Assembly: GCF_011089875.1 (NCBI RefSeq)
Contig: NZ_JAANAS010000116.1
Location: forward strand, 32,792-96,791
Direction of reading: 5' to 3'
DNA from: Psychroflexus maritimus
GTDB lineage: Bacteria > Bacteroidota > Bacteroidia > Flavobacteriales > Flavobacteriaceae
DNA: 64,000 nt
Position 1 is the first letter of the stretch; each line of letters starts with the position of its first letter. The position numbers and the translations under genes were made by a program. This document shows positions 18,557 to 27,165 of this stretch, piece by piece. The notes beneath the pieces are model-generated. The model did not search any database. It saw only the letters and a program-made list of their open reading frames with translations, and was not told the origin of the DNA.

Positions 18557-19639
18557 TTAAGCTTTGTAAAATGGAGTTTTAACCACTTTAGCTGGTATTT
18601 TCTTTTTCCTTACCTGAATATAAATAGGCGTATCTAACTTAGAAAATTCAGTTTTTACATACCCCATTCCAATTGCTTTTTTTAAGCTAGGCGACATGGT
18701 ACCTGAAGTAACTATGCCAATTTCTTCATTATTTTCGTTAAGAATTGGATAGTCTTTTCTTGGAATTCCTTTATCTTCTAATTCAAAACCAACAAGTTTT
18801 CTTTTAGCACCTTCTTCTTTTTCCTTTTTTAAAGCATCAGCATTAATAAAATCTTTGGTAAATTTTGTAATCCAACCTAATTTTGCTTCAATAGGAGAGG
18901 TGGTTTCATCAATATCATTTCCGTAAAGGCAGAAACCCATTTCTAACCGAAGTGTGTCTCTTGCCGCTAACCCTGTTGGCTGAATACCAAATTCTTTTCC
19001 TGCATTCATGACAGCATGCCATATTTTTTCAGCGTCTTCATTTTTAAAGTAAATTTCAAAACCTCCGCTTCCAGTATAACCTGTTGCCGAAATAATTACA
19101 TCGTTACATCCCGCAAAATCAGTTTCTTTAAAGTGATAGAATTTAATTTCGCTTAAATTTTCGGAAGTCAAACTTTGCATTGCTTCAACTGCTTTTGGAC
19201 CCTGAATGGCTAAAAGTGAGTAAGCATCAGATTGATTGTCCAATTGTGCATCAAAAGTATTGTGTTGATTAATCCAATTCCAATCTTTTTCAATATTAGA
19301 AGCATTCACCACAAGCAGAAACTTTTCAGCAGAAAATCGATAGATAATCAAATCGTCTATAATACCTCCGTTTTCATTGGGAAGACAAGTGTATTGAGCT
19401 TGCCCATCAACCATTTTAGAAGCATCATTAGAAGTTATTTTCTGAATTAAATCGATGGTCTCAGGTCCGGTAACAAAAAACTCACCCATGTGGGAAACGT
19501 CAAAAACTCCCAAGTTTTTTCTTACGTTTTCGTGCTCGCTATTTACACCTTGATAGGATACTGGCATCTCATAACCGGCAAAGGGTACCATTTTAGCACC
19601 TAGTTGATGATGTACTTGATTTAAAGCTGTTTTTTTCAT
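18557..19639 (-). CDS. gcvT: Aminomethyltransferase (glycine cleavage T protein)
   Basis: GcvT transfers the aminomethyl carbon to tetrahydrofolate in glycine cleavage. The 360-residue protein has the family start FAGYEMPVSY, the GVFDVSHMGEF motif, the folate-binding Asp region QAQYTCLPNENGGIIDDLIIYR, GYTGSGGFEI and AARDTLRLEMGF. The other glycine cleavage genes are not in this window. A TACTTTTG box on the minus strand (19715-19722) gives a leader of about 70 nt. Confidence 0.96.
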   Translation of the reverse strand: MKKTALNQVHHQLGAKMVPFAGYEMPVSYQGVNSEHENVRKNLGVFDVSHMGEFFVTGPETIDLIQKITSNDASKMVDGQAQYTCLPNENGGIIDDLIIYRFSAEKFLLVVNASNIEKDWNWINQHNTFDAQLDNQSDAYSLLAIQGPKAVEAMQSLTSENLSEIKFYHFKETDFAGCNDVIISATGYTGSGGFEIYFKNEDAEKIWHAVMNAGKEFGIQPTGLAARDTLRLEMGFCLYGNDIDETTSPIEAKLGWITKFTKDFINADALKKEKEEGAKRKLVGFELEDKGIPRKDYPILNENNEEIGIVTSGTMSPSLKKAIGMGYVKTEFSKLDTPIYIQVRKKKIPAKVVKTPFYKA

Positions 19640-19714
19640 GTATATTTCTTATTTATAATCACATAATCATCCTCATAATTTAAAAGGAATTACGAAAATT
19701 AAAAAATGCTTTTG

Positions 19715-19722
19715 CAAAAGTA
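19715..19722 (-). promoter_or_regulatory. Promoter box TACTTTTG for gcvT
   Basis: On the minus strand TACTTTTG matches TAnnTTTG, 75 bases before the gcvT ATG. A TTTG on the same strand at 19737-19740 is slightly close for a -33 element. Confidence 0.45.
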
Positions 19723-19767
19723 TAATTTTAAATTTTCAAACCTTTAAAATTATAGCATTGTTTGTTA

Positions 19768-20517
19768 TTAAGGACGATATACTTCTACTTCCATACAAAT
19801 ATCAGAAATAGGCCATTCACTTCCATTAACTTCTACACTTGCTATTTTTTCAACAACCTCCATTCCGCTTACCACCCGTCCAAAAACGGTGTGGTCCTCG
19901 TCTAAGTGGTGGGCTCCATCTTCTTTAGTAACAATGTAAAATTCAAATGGCGACGAGGCATTGCTTACGTTCTGTTCAGAAAATTTAGCCGCAGCAAGAG
20001 CTCCATATTTATGCCTATGAATACGTTTAAATTCGTTTGGGATTAAGTAATTTCCTATTTTTTCTCTCATTTGTGAGGTAGAAGTACGGTCCGAATTTCC
20101 TCCCTGAACAACAAAATTATCGGCTACTCGATGAAAACAAGTAGTATTAAAATAACCCAATTTTGCTAGGCGAACAAAATTTAATCGATGCAACCTTGGT
20201 CCTGCATATAATTGTATTTCAATATCTCCAAACTCGGTTGTAATACGCGCCATACTCTCTTTATTTGTGCGTTCAAATTTGGTTAAATAAGGAATTAATT
20301 CTTCTTGAGTAATAGTTTCAATATGGGAGACATCTATCTTTTCTGTTCCATCTTGTGGAAGTTTTACCTCCGGTAAATCAGACTCTTCAACTCCTTTTGG
20401 CTTTTCTTTAGTAGCTTGGCTTTTAGCGTTTGATTTTTTCGATTTATCTTCGCTTTCACAAGCTAGAGAAAAGACTAAAATTAATATTAAACTAAAATAC
20501 TTAAATGGATTTTTCAT
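19768..20517 (-). CDS. Cyclophilin-type peptidyl-prolyl isomerase lipoprotein
   Basis: The 249-residue protein has a lipoprotein signal (FSLACESED), a charged linker to about residue 85, then a cyclophilin domain: TTEFGDIEIQLY, FHRVADNFVVQGGN, and HHLDEDHTVFGRVVSGMEVVEKI. It should assist folding in the periplasm. Its start region overlaps that of the divergent Nudix gene by 13 bp. Confidence 0.92.
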   Translation of the reverse strand: MKNPFKYFSLILILVFSLACESEDKSKKSNAKSQATKEKPKGVEESDLPEVKLPQDGTEKIDVSHIETITQEELIPYLTKFERTNKESMARITTEFGDIEIQLYAGPRLHRLNFVRLAKLGYFNTTCFHRVADNFVVQGGNSDRTSTSQMREKIGNYLIPNEFKRIHRHKYGALAAAKFSEQNVSNASSPFEFYIVTKEDGAHHLDEDHTVFGRVVSGMEVVEKIASVEVNGSEWPISDICMEVEVYRP

Positions 20518-21146
20518 TGTTTAAAAATTTGGTGGCTAAAATAAGAAAAAATCCGCTACCCGGAAGAGATGCACACGCTATTATGACGCATGAAAGCAGA
20601 AGAAAAGAACTACTTGCCTTAAATTTTACTGATTTGGAAGCAAAATTAGCTTCTGTAATGGTCTTGGTATATCCTAATCAACAAGGAAAAGCCTGTATCG
20701 CACTAATTAGGAGGAATAAGTATCCTGGTGTTCATTCTAATCAGATTGGTTTGCCAGGAGGAGCTTATGAAAAAACTGATGTAAATGAAGAGTTTACTGC
20801 ATTACGAGAAACAGAAGAAGAAATAGGGGTTCCTTCTGAAAAAATTGAGGTTATACAAGCTTTAACTCCTTTATATATTCCTCCCTCAAATTTTTTAGTG
20901 AGTCCCTTTTTAGGTTGTTGTAACGAGTTGCCTAATTTTATACCCCAAGTTACTGAAGTAGAAGAGATTTTAGAGATTAGTCTAGCAGATTTGCTTGCTG
21001 AAGAATGCATACAATTTAAAGAAGTCTCTTCGGCTTATATAAAAAAAACAAAGGTGAAATGTTTTTATCTGCTGGATGAAATTGTCTGGGGAGCTACGGC
21101 AATGGTTTTAAGTGAATTGAAAGCAATTTTAAAGAGCGAAAATTAA
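20505..21146 (+). CDS. Nudix hydrolase, CoA pyrophosphatase type
   Basis: The 213-residue protein has a full Nudix box, GGAYEKTDVNEEFTALRETEEEIG in two adjoining parts (residues 85-108), and the upstream LPGRDAH and GVHSNQIGLPGG segments characteristic of CoA-pyrophosphatase (NudL/YeaB-like) members. Likely reaction: CoA to 4'-phosphopantetheine and 3',5'-ADP. The ATG lies inside the first codons of the divergent cyclophilin gene. Confidence 0.88.
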   Translation: MDFSLFKNLVAKIRKNPLPGRDAHAIMTHESRRKELLALNFTDLEAKLASVMVLVYPNQQGKACIALIRRNKYPGVHSNQIGLPGGAYEKTDVNEEFTALRETEEEIGVPSEKIEVIQALTPLYIPPSNFLVSPFLGCCNELPNFIPQVTEVEEILEISLADLLAEECIQFKEVSSAYIKKTKVKCFYLLDEIVWGATAMVLSELKAILKSEN

Positions 21147-21230
21147 AAATCAAACAGTGCGTTTTAGCTTCTCAGCAGCATTAATCTCCTTTTTATCATT
21201 GGGCTTGTGTGCATACTATTAAATTTTAGT

Positions 21231-21238
21231 TACTTTTG
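21231..21238 (+). promoter_or_regulatory. Promoter box TACTTTTG for plsC-like gene
   Basis: TACTTTTG matches TAnnTTTG, 20 bases before the ATG at 21259, with TTG at 21205-21207 and a 23-bp spacer: one of the best-formed Bacteroidota promoters in the window. Confidence 0.6.
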
Positions 21239-21258
21239 CGTTTTTCAAAACACGATAC

Positions 21259-22086
21259 ATGGGATTGTTTAAGAAGAATCCGTTTGGACATTATTTATTT
21301 TTAAAGAAGTGGATTATTAGAGTGATGGGAGTTTTAACTCACCGAAGATATAGAGGCTTTAATCAACTTCAAATTGAAGGTTCAGAAATCTTGCGAAATT
21401 TGCCCGATAACAACGTACTTTTTGTTTCAAATCATCAAACTTATTTTGCTGATGTGGTGGCCATGTACCATGTTTTTAATGCTAGTTTAAGTGGGCGGGT
21501 TGATAATATAAAAAACGTGGGCTACTTGTGGAATCCCAAATTGAATTTGTATTATGTAGCGGCAAGAGAGACTATGAAAAAAGGTTTTGTTCCTAAGATA
21601 TTTGCTTATGCAGGATCCGTGAGTATTGATAGAACATGGCGAGCTGGAGGCAAAGAAGTGAACCGACAAGTTAAAATGAGTGATATTACAAGTATAAAAA
21701 AAGCACTAGACGACGGTTGGTTAATCACTTTTCCACAAGGAACAACCACACCTTGGAAGCCCATAAGAAAAGGAACAGCTTACATCATTAAAAACCAAAA
21801 ACCTATTGTCATACCTATTGTTATTGATGGTTTTAGACGTTCATTTGATAAAAAAGGATTGAGCATTAAAAAACGAGGTATTTTACAATCTATGGTGATT
21901 AAAGAGCCTTTAGCCATTGATTATGAAAATGAAAGTATTGAAGCAATTACTGAAAAACTTCAATATGCCATTGAACAACATCCTTCCTTTTTAAAAGTAA
22001 TTTCTAAGAAAGAGCTTGAAGAAGCCGAAGAATTAAACGAACGAAGAAGGTATAGTTATGATTCATCAAAAGATGAAAACACCTAA
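21259..22086 (+). CDS. 1-acyl-glycerol-3-phosphate acyltransferase-like protein (PlsC family)
   Basis: The 275-residue protein has the PlsC/LPLAT domain: SNHQTYFADV, a SVSIDRTW segment, FPQGTTTPW and IVIPIVIDGF. It should acylate lysophosphatidate or a related lysolipid at the inner membrane. The catalytic block reads H-QTYFA-D, five residues between His and Asp instead of the usual four, and FPQGTTT replaces FPEGTRS; this appears to be a feature of a flavobacterial subfamily rather than damage. The C-terminal tail is highly charged. Confidence 0.85.
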   Translation: MGLFKKNPFGHYLFLKKWIIRVMGVLTHRRYRGFNQLQIEGSEILRNLPDNNVLFVSNHQTYFADVVAMYHVFNASLSGRVDNIKNVGYLWNPKLNLYYVAARETMKKGFVPKIFAYAGSVSIDRTWRAGGKEVNRQVKMSDITSIKKALDDGWLITFPQGTTTPWKPIRKGTAYIIKNQKPIVIPIVIDGFRRSFDKKGLSIKKRGILQSMVIKEPLAIDYENESIEAITEKLQYAIEQHPSFLKVISKKELEEAEELNERRRYSYDSSKDENT

Positions 22087-22154
22087 CAACCTGTCTTCGG
22101 TAATTTGCACTTTGCCAAAATCATTTGAAATAATAAGGTTTATGTCTTTTTAAG

Positions 22155-22904
22155 TTATTGAGCAAGGTAACCTCCATCTACAGGATGATAAGAGCCGGTA
22201 ACAAATGAAGCTTTGTCGCTGGCTAACCACATAATTAACTCGGCTACTTCTTCAGATTTTCCTAATCTCTTCAACGCATGTAATTGAGTAAGCATAGTCA
22301 AAGTATCATCGTCTAAATTTTTAGCTAAGAGTGGAGTTTTCATGTAACCTGGTCCCACAGAATTAACTCTTATGTTTTCTTCTGCATGCTCTAGTGCAGA
22401 CGCTTTGGTTAATCCGTTCATGGCGTGTTTAGAGGTTACATAAGCGGGCGACATTTGAGTCCCTACGCTTCCTAAAATTGAAGAGATATTGACGATGCTT
22501 CCTTTTCCATTTTTCCTCATGGCCTGAATTTGGTGTTTCATTCCGTAGAATACGCCATTTAAATTTATATTGATTACTTCATGCCAAGCTTCGGTAGGAT
22601 AATCTCCTGTTTTTGCTTGTACGCCACCAACTCCAGCGTTGTTAATAGCTATATCTAACTTACCAAATTCATCAACCGCTAGGGTCACTAACTTTTGATG
22701 GTCGTTCTCATTCGCTACATCAGCTTTTAAAAAAACAGCAACTTTTTTATTGCCATTAAGTTGCTTTACTAATTTTTCACCATTATCTACATCAATATCC
22801 GAAAGTACAAGCAGCGCTCCTTCTTGAGCAAATAATTCAGCGGTTGCTTTTCCAATTCCACTGCTTGCACCTGTTATTAATGCTACTTTATTTTTTAAAA
22901 TCAT
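22155..22904 (-). CDS. Short-chain dehydrogenase/reductase
   Basis: A classical 249-residue SDR with GASSGIGKATA cofactor motif (residues 12-22), DIAINNAGVGG, the catalytic Ser in NISSILG, YVTSK (YxxxK, about residues 155-159) and PGYMKTPL. The Asp after the second strand (VLSDIDVDN) suggests NAD+ preference. The substrate is unknown; it stands alone. Confidence 0.92.
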   Translation of the reverse strand: MILKNKVALITGASSGIGKATAELFAQEGALLVLSDIDVDNGEKLVKQLNGNKKVAVFLKADVANENDHQKLVTLAVDEFGKLDIAINNAGVGGVQAKTGDYPTEAWHEVININLNGVFYGMKHQIQAMRKNGKGSIVNISSILGSVGTQMSPAYVTSKHAMNGLTKASALEHAEENIRVNSVGPGYMKTPLLAKNLDDDTLTMLTQLHALKRLGKSEEVAELIMWLASDKASFVTGSYHPVDGGYLAQ

Positions 22905-22994
22905 AAGTTTGAATATTTAATTGATTTAAAATTAAGCATTAAACTATGCTTGTTAGCTAATTAAAGATTAAAACAAAGTATTTACTGACCTAAA

Positions 22995-23777
22995 TCAGTT
23001 TCTTTTATTGGCTACTCTAAAACTTTTACTTAGCGGATCAAATTCAATCAAATCCTTTGGAAATAATTCATTGAACGAACCGTTTTTAATTAATGCGGAA
23101 GGACTTCCTTGTACAGCCTTAGTTTGATTAATCAAAATAATTTGATCACAAAGTTGTATGGCTAAATTGATTTCATGTGAAGCAAAAATGACGGTTTTAT
23201 TTGTTTTTACACATACTTCTTTTAGTAAATGCAATACTTGCGCTTTGTGATACATGTCTAAATGTGTAGTGGGTTCATCCAAAACGATTAATGGTGTATT
23301 TTGCGCAATGGCTCTAGCAAGAAGAACTTTTTGCAATTGCCCGTCGCTTAGTTCATTGCATTTTTTATGTTTTAAACTTTGTAGGTCAACTTCTTCAATG
23401 GCTTTAAGAATGATTTTTTTATCGCTTGCGTTATTTATACCTAACCAATTGGTATAGGGATGCCTTCCTAAACTAATTAATTCAAAAACACTTAAATTTT
23501 TAGAAATATGTTGATTGGTTAATACGAGGCTTATTTTTGAGGCTAAAACCTTGTCATTTAGTTGATTGATGTTAGTTTCGTTAATGAGCACCTCACCAGA
23601 AATAGGTGTTTGTACTCCTGTAATACTTCGCAAAAGAGTAGATTTACCAGAGCCATTTACACCAATTATAGCTATCATTTTACCGCTTTCTATAGAAAGA
23701 TTTACATCAGAAAGAATGATTTGAGTAGCCTTTGTGTTTTTGTAACCTACAACTAAATTAGAAGTCTTTAAAATCAA
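22995..23777 (-). CDS. ABC transporter ATP-binding protein, iron-siderophore/heme type
   Basis: The 260-residue ATPase has Walker A GVNGSGKST (residues 38-46), the Q-loop region VLTNQHISKNLSVFELISLGRHPY typical of FecE/FhuC/HmuV-type importers, the signature LSDGQLQKV (usual LSGGQ), Walker B LIVLDEPTTHLD and the switch His in FASHEINLA. No permease or binding-protein gene is adjacent in this window, so it is an orphan subunit or works with genes elsewhere. Confidence 0.88.
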   Translation of the reverse strand: MILKTSNLVVGYKNTKATQIILSDVNLSIESGKMIAIIGVNGSGKSTLLRSITGVQTPISGEVLINETNINQLNDKVLASKISLVLTNQHISKNLSVFELISLGRHPYTNWLGINNASDKKIILKAIEEVDLQSLKHKKCNELSDGQLQKVLLARAIAQNTPLIVLDEPTTHLDMYHKAQVLHLLKEVCVKTNKTVIFASHEINLAIQLCDQIILINQTKAVQGSPSALIKNGSFNELFPKDLIEFDPLSKSFRVANKRN

Positions 23778-23790
23778 ATTTTGTTTTTGT

Positions 23791-23798
23791 CAAAAATA
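23791..23798 (-). promoter_or_regulatory. Promoter box TATTTTTG for the ABC ATPase gene
   Basis: On the minus strand TATTTTTG matches TAnnTTTG, 13 bases before the ATG at 23777. It overlaps the T-tract of the terminator of the upstream gene. Confidence 0.45.
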
Positions 23799-23832
23799 AA
23801 AAAACCGTTCTAAAGAAGAACGGTTTTAAAAT
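23798..23832 (-). terminator. Terminator of the T9SS cargo gene
   Basis: AAAACCGTTCT and AGAACGGTTTT form an 11-bp stem (about 23801-23827), followed on the minus strand by TTTTTTTATTTTT. Confidence 0.8.
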
Positions 23833-23850
23833 ATGAATCCAGAAATTAAT

Positions 23851-24777
23851 TTAGTTTTTAATAAATTTAATAGTTTTACTAGCTTTTTCAGTTTCAATAT
23901 TCATCATATAAATACCTGATGATAAATGACTAACATCAATACTGTTGTTTTGGTTTAGCTCAGCTTTTACCTTTTTTCCAGCTACATTATAAATATTAAT
24001 TTGATTAATCTCTGATGCTCCTTGTCCGCTAATATTTAACTGATTTACAGTTGGATTTGGAAAAACACTAAAGCTTATATCTGCTATTTGTTCAACACTC
24101 ATGCTTTCAGTCATTAGATTAATATTATCTATAAAAATTTCAGTTTGATTAAAAGAAGATAGGAATAATAGCTGTTCTATATTGGTAGCGGCATATACAT
24201 CACCAGAAAGAATTAAGTTGTCACCTATATAATATTCAATAGTTTCATTAGGAAAATCATAATCAATTTTTAATTCAAACCATTGATTTTCGTCGTAGGA
24301 CCCAACATTATTGAATTCTAATTGCTCTGGATCTGAAGCACTGGTGTTTAAAACAAATATATCACCATTGAAAAAAGCCACGCGAGAGGTTAAAAATTCC
24401 TGACTTGGACTCTGTGCAATTAAATTGAATTCGGAAGATGTTTCTTCATCGCCTGAAGCTATCCAAAGGTCAACGGTAAGACTTACCTCGCCATCAAATT
24501 CTAGTTCAGGACTTATGGTTCCTGTAATACCTCCGTCAGGCAAAGGACCTTCAGCATCACTTTCTAAATGTAAAGCATAGTCTCCATCACTAGAACGTTC
24601 ATCAGTAATGTTGATTAAGCTAGATACATCTGGATTGGATAGCCAATTGTTTTGACCATTTATTTCTCCTAAGTTGAATCCTTCATCAGATTCAAAAGAA
24701 ACAGAAAAATCTTGCGCATTGACACAAAATGTGCTAAATGCAATAAAAACAAAAAATAAATTGGTGATTTTTTTCAT
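23851..24777 (-). CDS. Secreted protein with type IX sorting domain
   Basis: The 308-residue product has a signal peptide (to about residue 21, ...VNAQ), a concanavalin-like beta-sandwich body (residues 25-215) and a C-terminal type A sorting domain with SVFPNPTVNQLNISG, INIYNVAGKKV and LSSGIYMMNIETEKASKTIKFIKN in segments. It is thus exported by the type IX system and probably surface-attached or released. The body may bind carbohydrate, which is inference from fold-like composition only. Confidence 0.85.
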   Translation of the reverse strand: MKKITNLFFVFIAFSTFCVNAQDFSVSFESDEGFNLGEINGQNNWLSNPDVSSLINITDERSSDGDYALHLESDAEGPLPDGGITGTISPELEFDGEVSLTVDLWIASGDEETSSEFNLIAQSPSQEFLTSRVAFFNGDIFVLNTSASDPEQLEFNNVGSYDENQWFELKIDYDFPNETIEYYIGDNLILSGDVYAATNIEQLLFLSSFNQTEIFIDNINLMTESMSVEQIADISFSVFPNPTVNQLNISGQGASEINQINIYNVAGKKVKAELNQNNSIDVSHLSSGIYMMNIETEKASKTIKFIKN

Positions 24778-24849
24778 TGGTTTTAGTTTTAAATTAATAT
24801 TAATAAAGTGTAAATTTAATAAAATATATTAATTAAAAAAATTTTAAAG

Positions 24850-25530
24850 TTAAAAATTTAAGAAATCGCCATTAATTTTGGTTATTATAAAACGACTAAA
24901 CATTTCTTCGTTATACCATTTAATTGTACGGGTTTTTTTGATGGCTTCAATATGTTCTTTACTTTGATAAGCAAATTTAAATAAATCTTCCTTCGATTCC
25001 CAAATACTAAAAGTAGCCATTTCTTTAAACGGAACTTCACCAAAACCTTTGGTGTATAATAATCCTTTTGCATTAATGAGAGGCTTTTGCGACTTTGGAA
25101 CAAATTTCCAAAAAGTAATCAGTTTAGACCATTTTATACTTGCTCTTGTTATAACTGCAATTTTCTGTTTTGCTAATTCTTCATCTTGACTAATAAATGG
25201 ATTTTCTCCTCCCCAATTTCCTCTAGCTTGAATGTTACGCATAAATAAGATACTGTGTTTATTAGAATTTTTGAAATATTTTTGAAATAATTCACTACGG
25301 TAGATAAATTTTTCGGCCGCTGCTTGAGTTTCCCAAACCTGTAAAATTGAATAAACCCCCCAGTCTGGCAGTGGGTTAAAGCCTTCTTTACCGCTTCCCA
25401 TTAGTTTGTAAAAAGAACAGCCTCCCGCTTTTTTTAAATGCTGATGAGCAAACTGCATCATCCCAAACGCCCATATTTTAGAAGAAAAATTAGTGTACTT
25501 AAATATGCTTAAGGTAGTTACTTGCATCAA
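24850..25530 (-). CDS. Spheroidene monooxygenase (CrtA)-like protein
   Basis: The 226-residue protein resembles CrtA-family proteins across its length: AFGMMQFAHQHLKKAGG, FYKLMGSGKEGFNPLPDWGVY, ARGNWGGENPF, ITRASIKWSKLITFWKFVP (in parts), LLYTKGFGEVPFKEMATFSIWE and WYNEEMFSRF. CrtA introduces keto groups into carotenoids in phototrophs; in this family outside phototrophs the role is uncertain. No carotenoid genes lie nearby, so a heme-binding antibiotic-biosynthesis-monooxygenase-like role is possible. Confidence 0.75.
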   Translation of the reverse strand: MMQVTTLSIFKYTNFSSKIWAFGMMQFAHQHLKKAGGCSFYKLMGSGKEGFNPLPDWGVYSILQVWETQAAAEKFIYRSELFQKYFKNSNKHSILFMRNIQARGNWGGENPFISQDEELAKQKIAVITRASIKWSKLITFWKFVPKSQKPLINAKGLLYTKGFGEVPFKEMATFSIWESKEDLFKFAYQSKEHIEAIKKTRTIKWYNEEMFSRFIITKINGDFLNF

Positions 25531-25638
25531 TTTTTATTTAAATTTTAAAGGTCGTAAATTATAACTAAAACTTTTCATGACATTAAAAAAAACCTTTTTT
25601 GTAAAGACTTTAGCAAGCTTTAAAAAAATAAGTAAAAA

Positions 25639-26676
25639 CTATTTATCAATGATTTTTGAATAAGTTTCTGCTCCATATTCTTCTTTGTAAATTTTTACAA
25701 TTAATAAAAACAAAGAAATCAATAATGGCCCAAATATCAATCCGATAAACCCAAACAATGGCACCCCTATAATTACACCTATAAGCGTAATTAAAGGATG
25801 TTCATCAGCCATTTTTTTCAAAACAAATAAACGAATTAAATTATCGCTAGAACCTATTACTACTAAACCATATATTAGCATTCCCACTCCTTCTGCTGTA
25901 GCGCCTTCGGCAAATAAAATAATGCAAACAGGTACCACGCCAATGGCTGTTCCTACAAAGGGTAAAACAGATCCAACCGCAGTAATAATAAACCAAAACC
26001 ATGGGTTAGGAACATCAAAAATCCAAAACCCAATTAGCGCAATGAATCCTTGAAAAATAGCTACCATTGGAATTCCTATTGCATTAGCTCTAACTTTTTG
26101 AAAAGCCTCTTTGCCAATTCGTTTCAAATTTTCAACTCCAATAGGTACATAAGTTTCTAAAGTTGACTTTAATACTTTGTGATTTATCAACATATAAAAC
26201 AACATAAAGTACATGATAGTAAGAGAAATAAATACATCAAAGGTACCAACAGCAATATTTTGAAGACTATTGCTAACCCAATCGGTTATGGAGCTTGCAT
26301 TAAGCTGTGAAGCCAAATCATAACCTATATAGTCCTCTGCTATTTTTAGTTGGTTTTTTAATGCATTTACCAGCTGTTCCGAATTTTTTGAGGCTTGTCC
26401 TATTTTATTGGAAAGCATATATATTACTAAAAAAATTGGTAATACAATTAAAATAGTAGAAATGACTAAAATAATTGAACTGGCTAAGATTGAGTTCCAC
26501 TTGCGCTCTTGCATTTTTAACATACTAGATTTAAAGATAACAAATAAAGTAATTGCGCCTAAAACTCCCGAGAAATAGGTAAGTGTTTTACTTAAAATTA
26601 AGCCTCCTAAAAGAATAATTAGAAGTAATATAAATACTTGTCGAATTAAAGAAGGGCTTATTTTTTGATTTTTCAT
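25639..26676 (-). CDS. AI-2E family transporter (PerM/YdiK type)
   Basis: The 345-residue protein has about eight membrane helices with the family layout: two N-terminal helices, a soluble stretch (residues 75-140) and the C-terminal block with PNPWFWFIITAVGSVLPFVGTAIG (in parts), a LIYGLVVIGSSDNLIRLFV segment and DEHPLITLIGVIIGVPLFGFIGLIFGPLL (in parts). Members export small molecules or ions; the substrate here is unknown. Confidence 0.88.
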   Translation of the reverse strand: MKNQKISPSLIRQVFILLLIILLGGLILSKTLTYFSGVLGAITLFVIFKSSMLKMQERKWNSILASSIILVISTILIVLPIFLVIYMLSNKIGQASKNSEQLVNALKNQLKIAEDYIGYDLASQLNASSITDWVSNSLQNIAVGTFDVFISLTIMYFMLFYMLINHKVLKSTLETYVPIGVENLKRIGKEAFQKVRANAIGIPMVAIFQGFIALIGFWIFDVPNPWFWFIITAVGSVLPFVGTAIGVVPVCIILFAEGATAEGVGMLIYGLVVIGSSDNLIRLFVLKKMADEHPLITLIGVIIGVPLFGFIGLIFGPLLISLFLLIVKIYKEEYGAETYSKIIDK

Positions 26677-27165
26677 GGTTTTTATTTTAAGTAGTTAAAC
26701 TTTAGTTGTGTTTTTAATTGAACAATGATTTTTATTAATTCAAATCTAAACTACAAAAAAAAACACTTCAACTACTCCTTATCAACATTTAAGTTGTAGC
26801 TAAAAAATTGCAAAAATAAAACAATGACTAAGTTTTATAGGTAAAACGAATTAATCTAAGTAATTCAATATCAGCTAAAAAATGTTTTCTTAAACTTGCT
26901 AAAATTTTAAATCTTCGGTTTATTTGCTGAAGCTTTTTTTGATTGTTCAAGATAAGTAAATAGTATTTTTACTTTCTTTATAAAATTTAAGATTCTTATT
27001 ATTTTTTATTTTTAATAGATTTTGTTTTGTATAAAGCGATTTTTGTTGCACATTATGCATAATGAACTTTCATAAAGACTAAAAACTGATTTTACTTCAA
27101 AATTAGCTATTAAAAATAATATGTATATTGTGCTAAATTAATATATTTATGCTAAAATAATATAT
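26677..27165. other. AT-rich intergenic region before the InsA-like gene
   Basis: These 489 bases hold no coding frame I can support. They contain the perfect 14-bp palindrome CATTATGCATAATG at 27051-27064 and two direct repeats at 27132-27165, ending at the ATG of the InsA-like gene. Confidence 0.5.
27132..27165 (+). repeat. Direct repeats GCTAAAwTAATATAT before the InsA-like gene
   Basis: GCTAAATTAATATAT (27132-27146) and GCTAAAATAATATAT (27151-27165) differ at one base and start 19 bp apart. The second ends exactly at the ATG at 27166. They could be binding sites for the gene's own product; that is inference. Confidence 0.5.
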
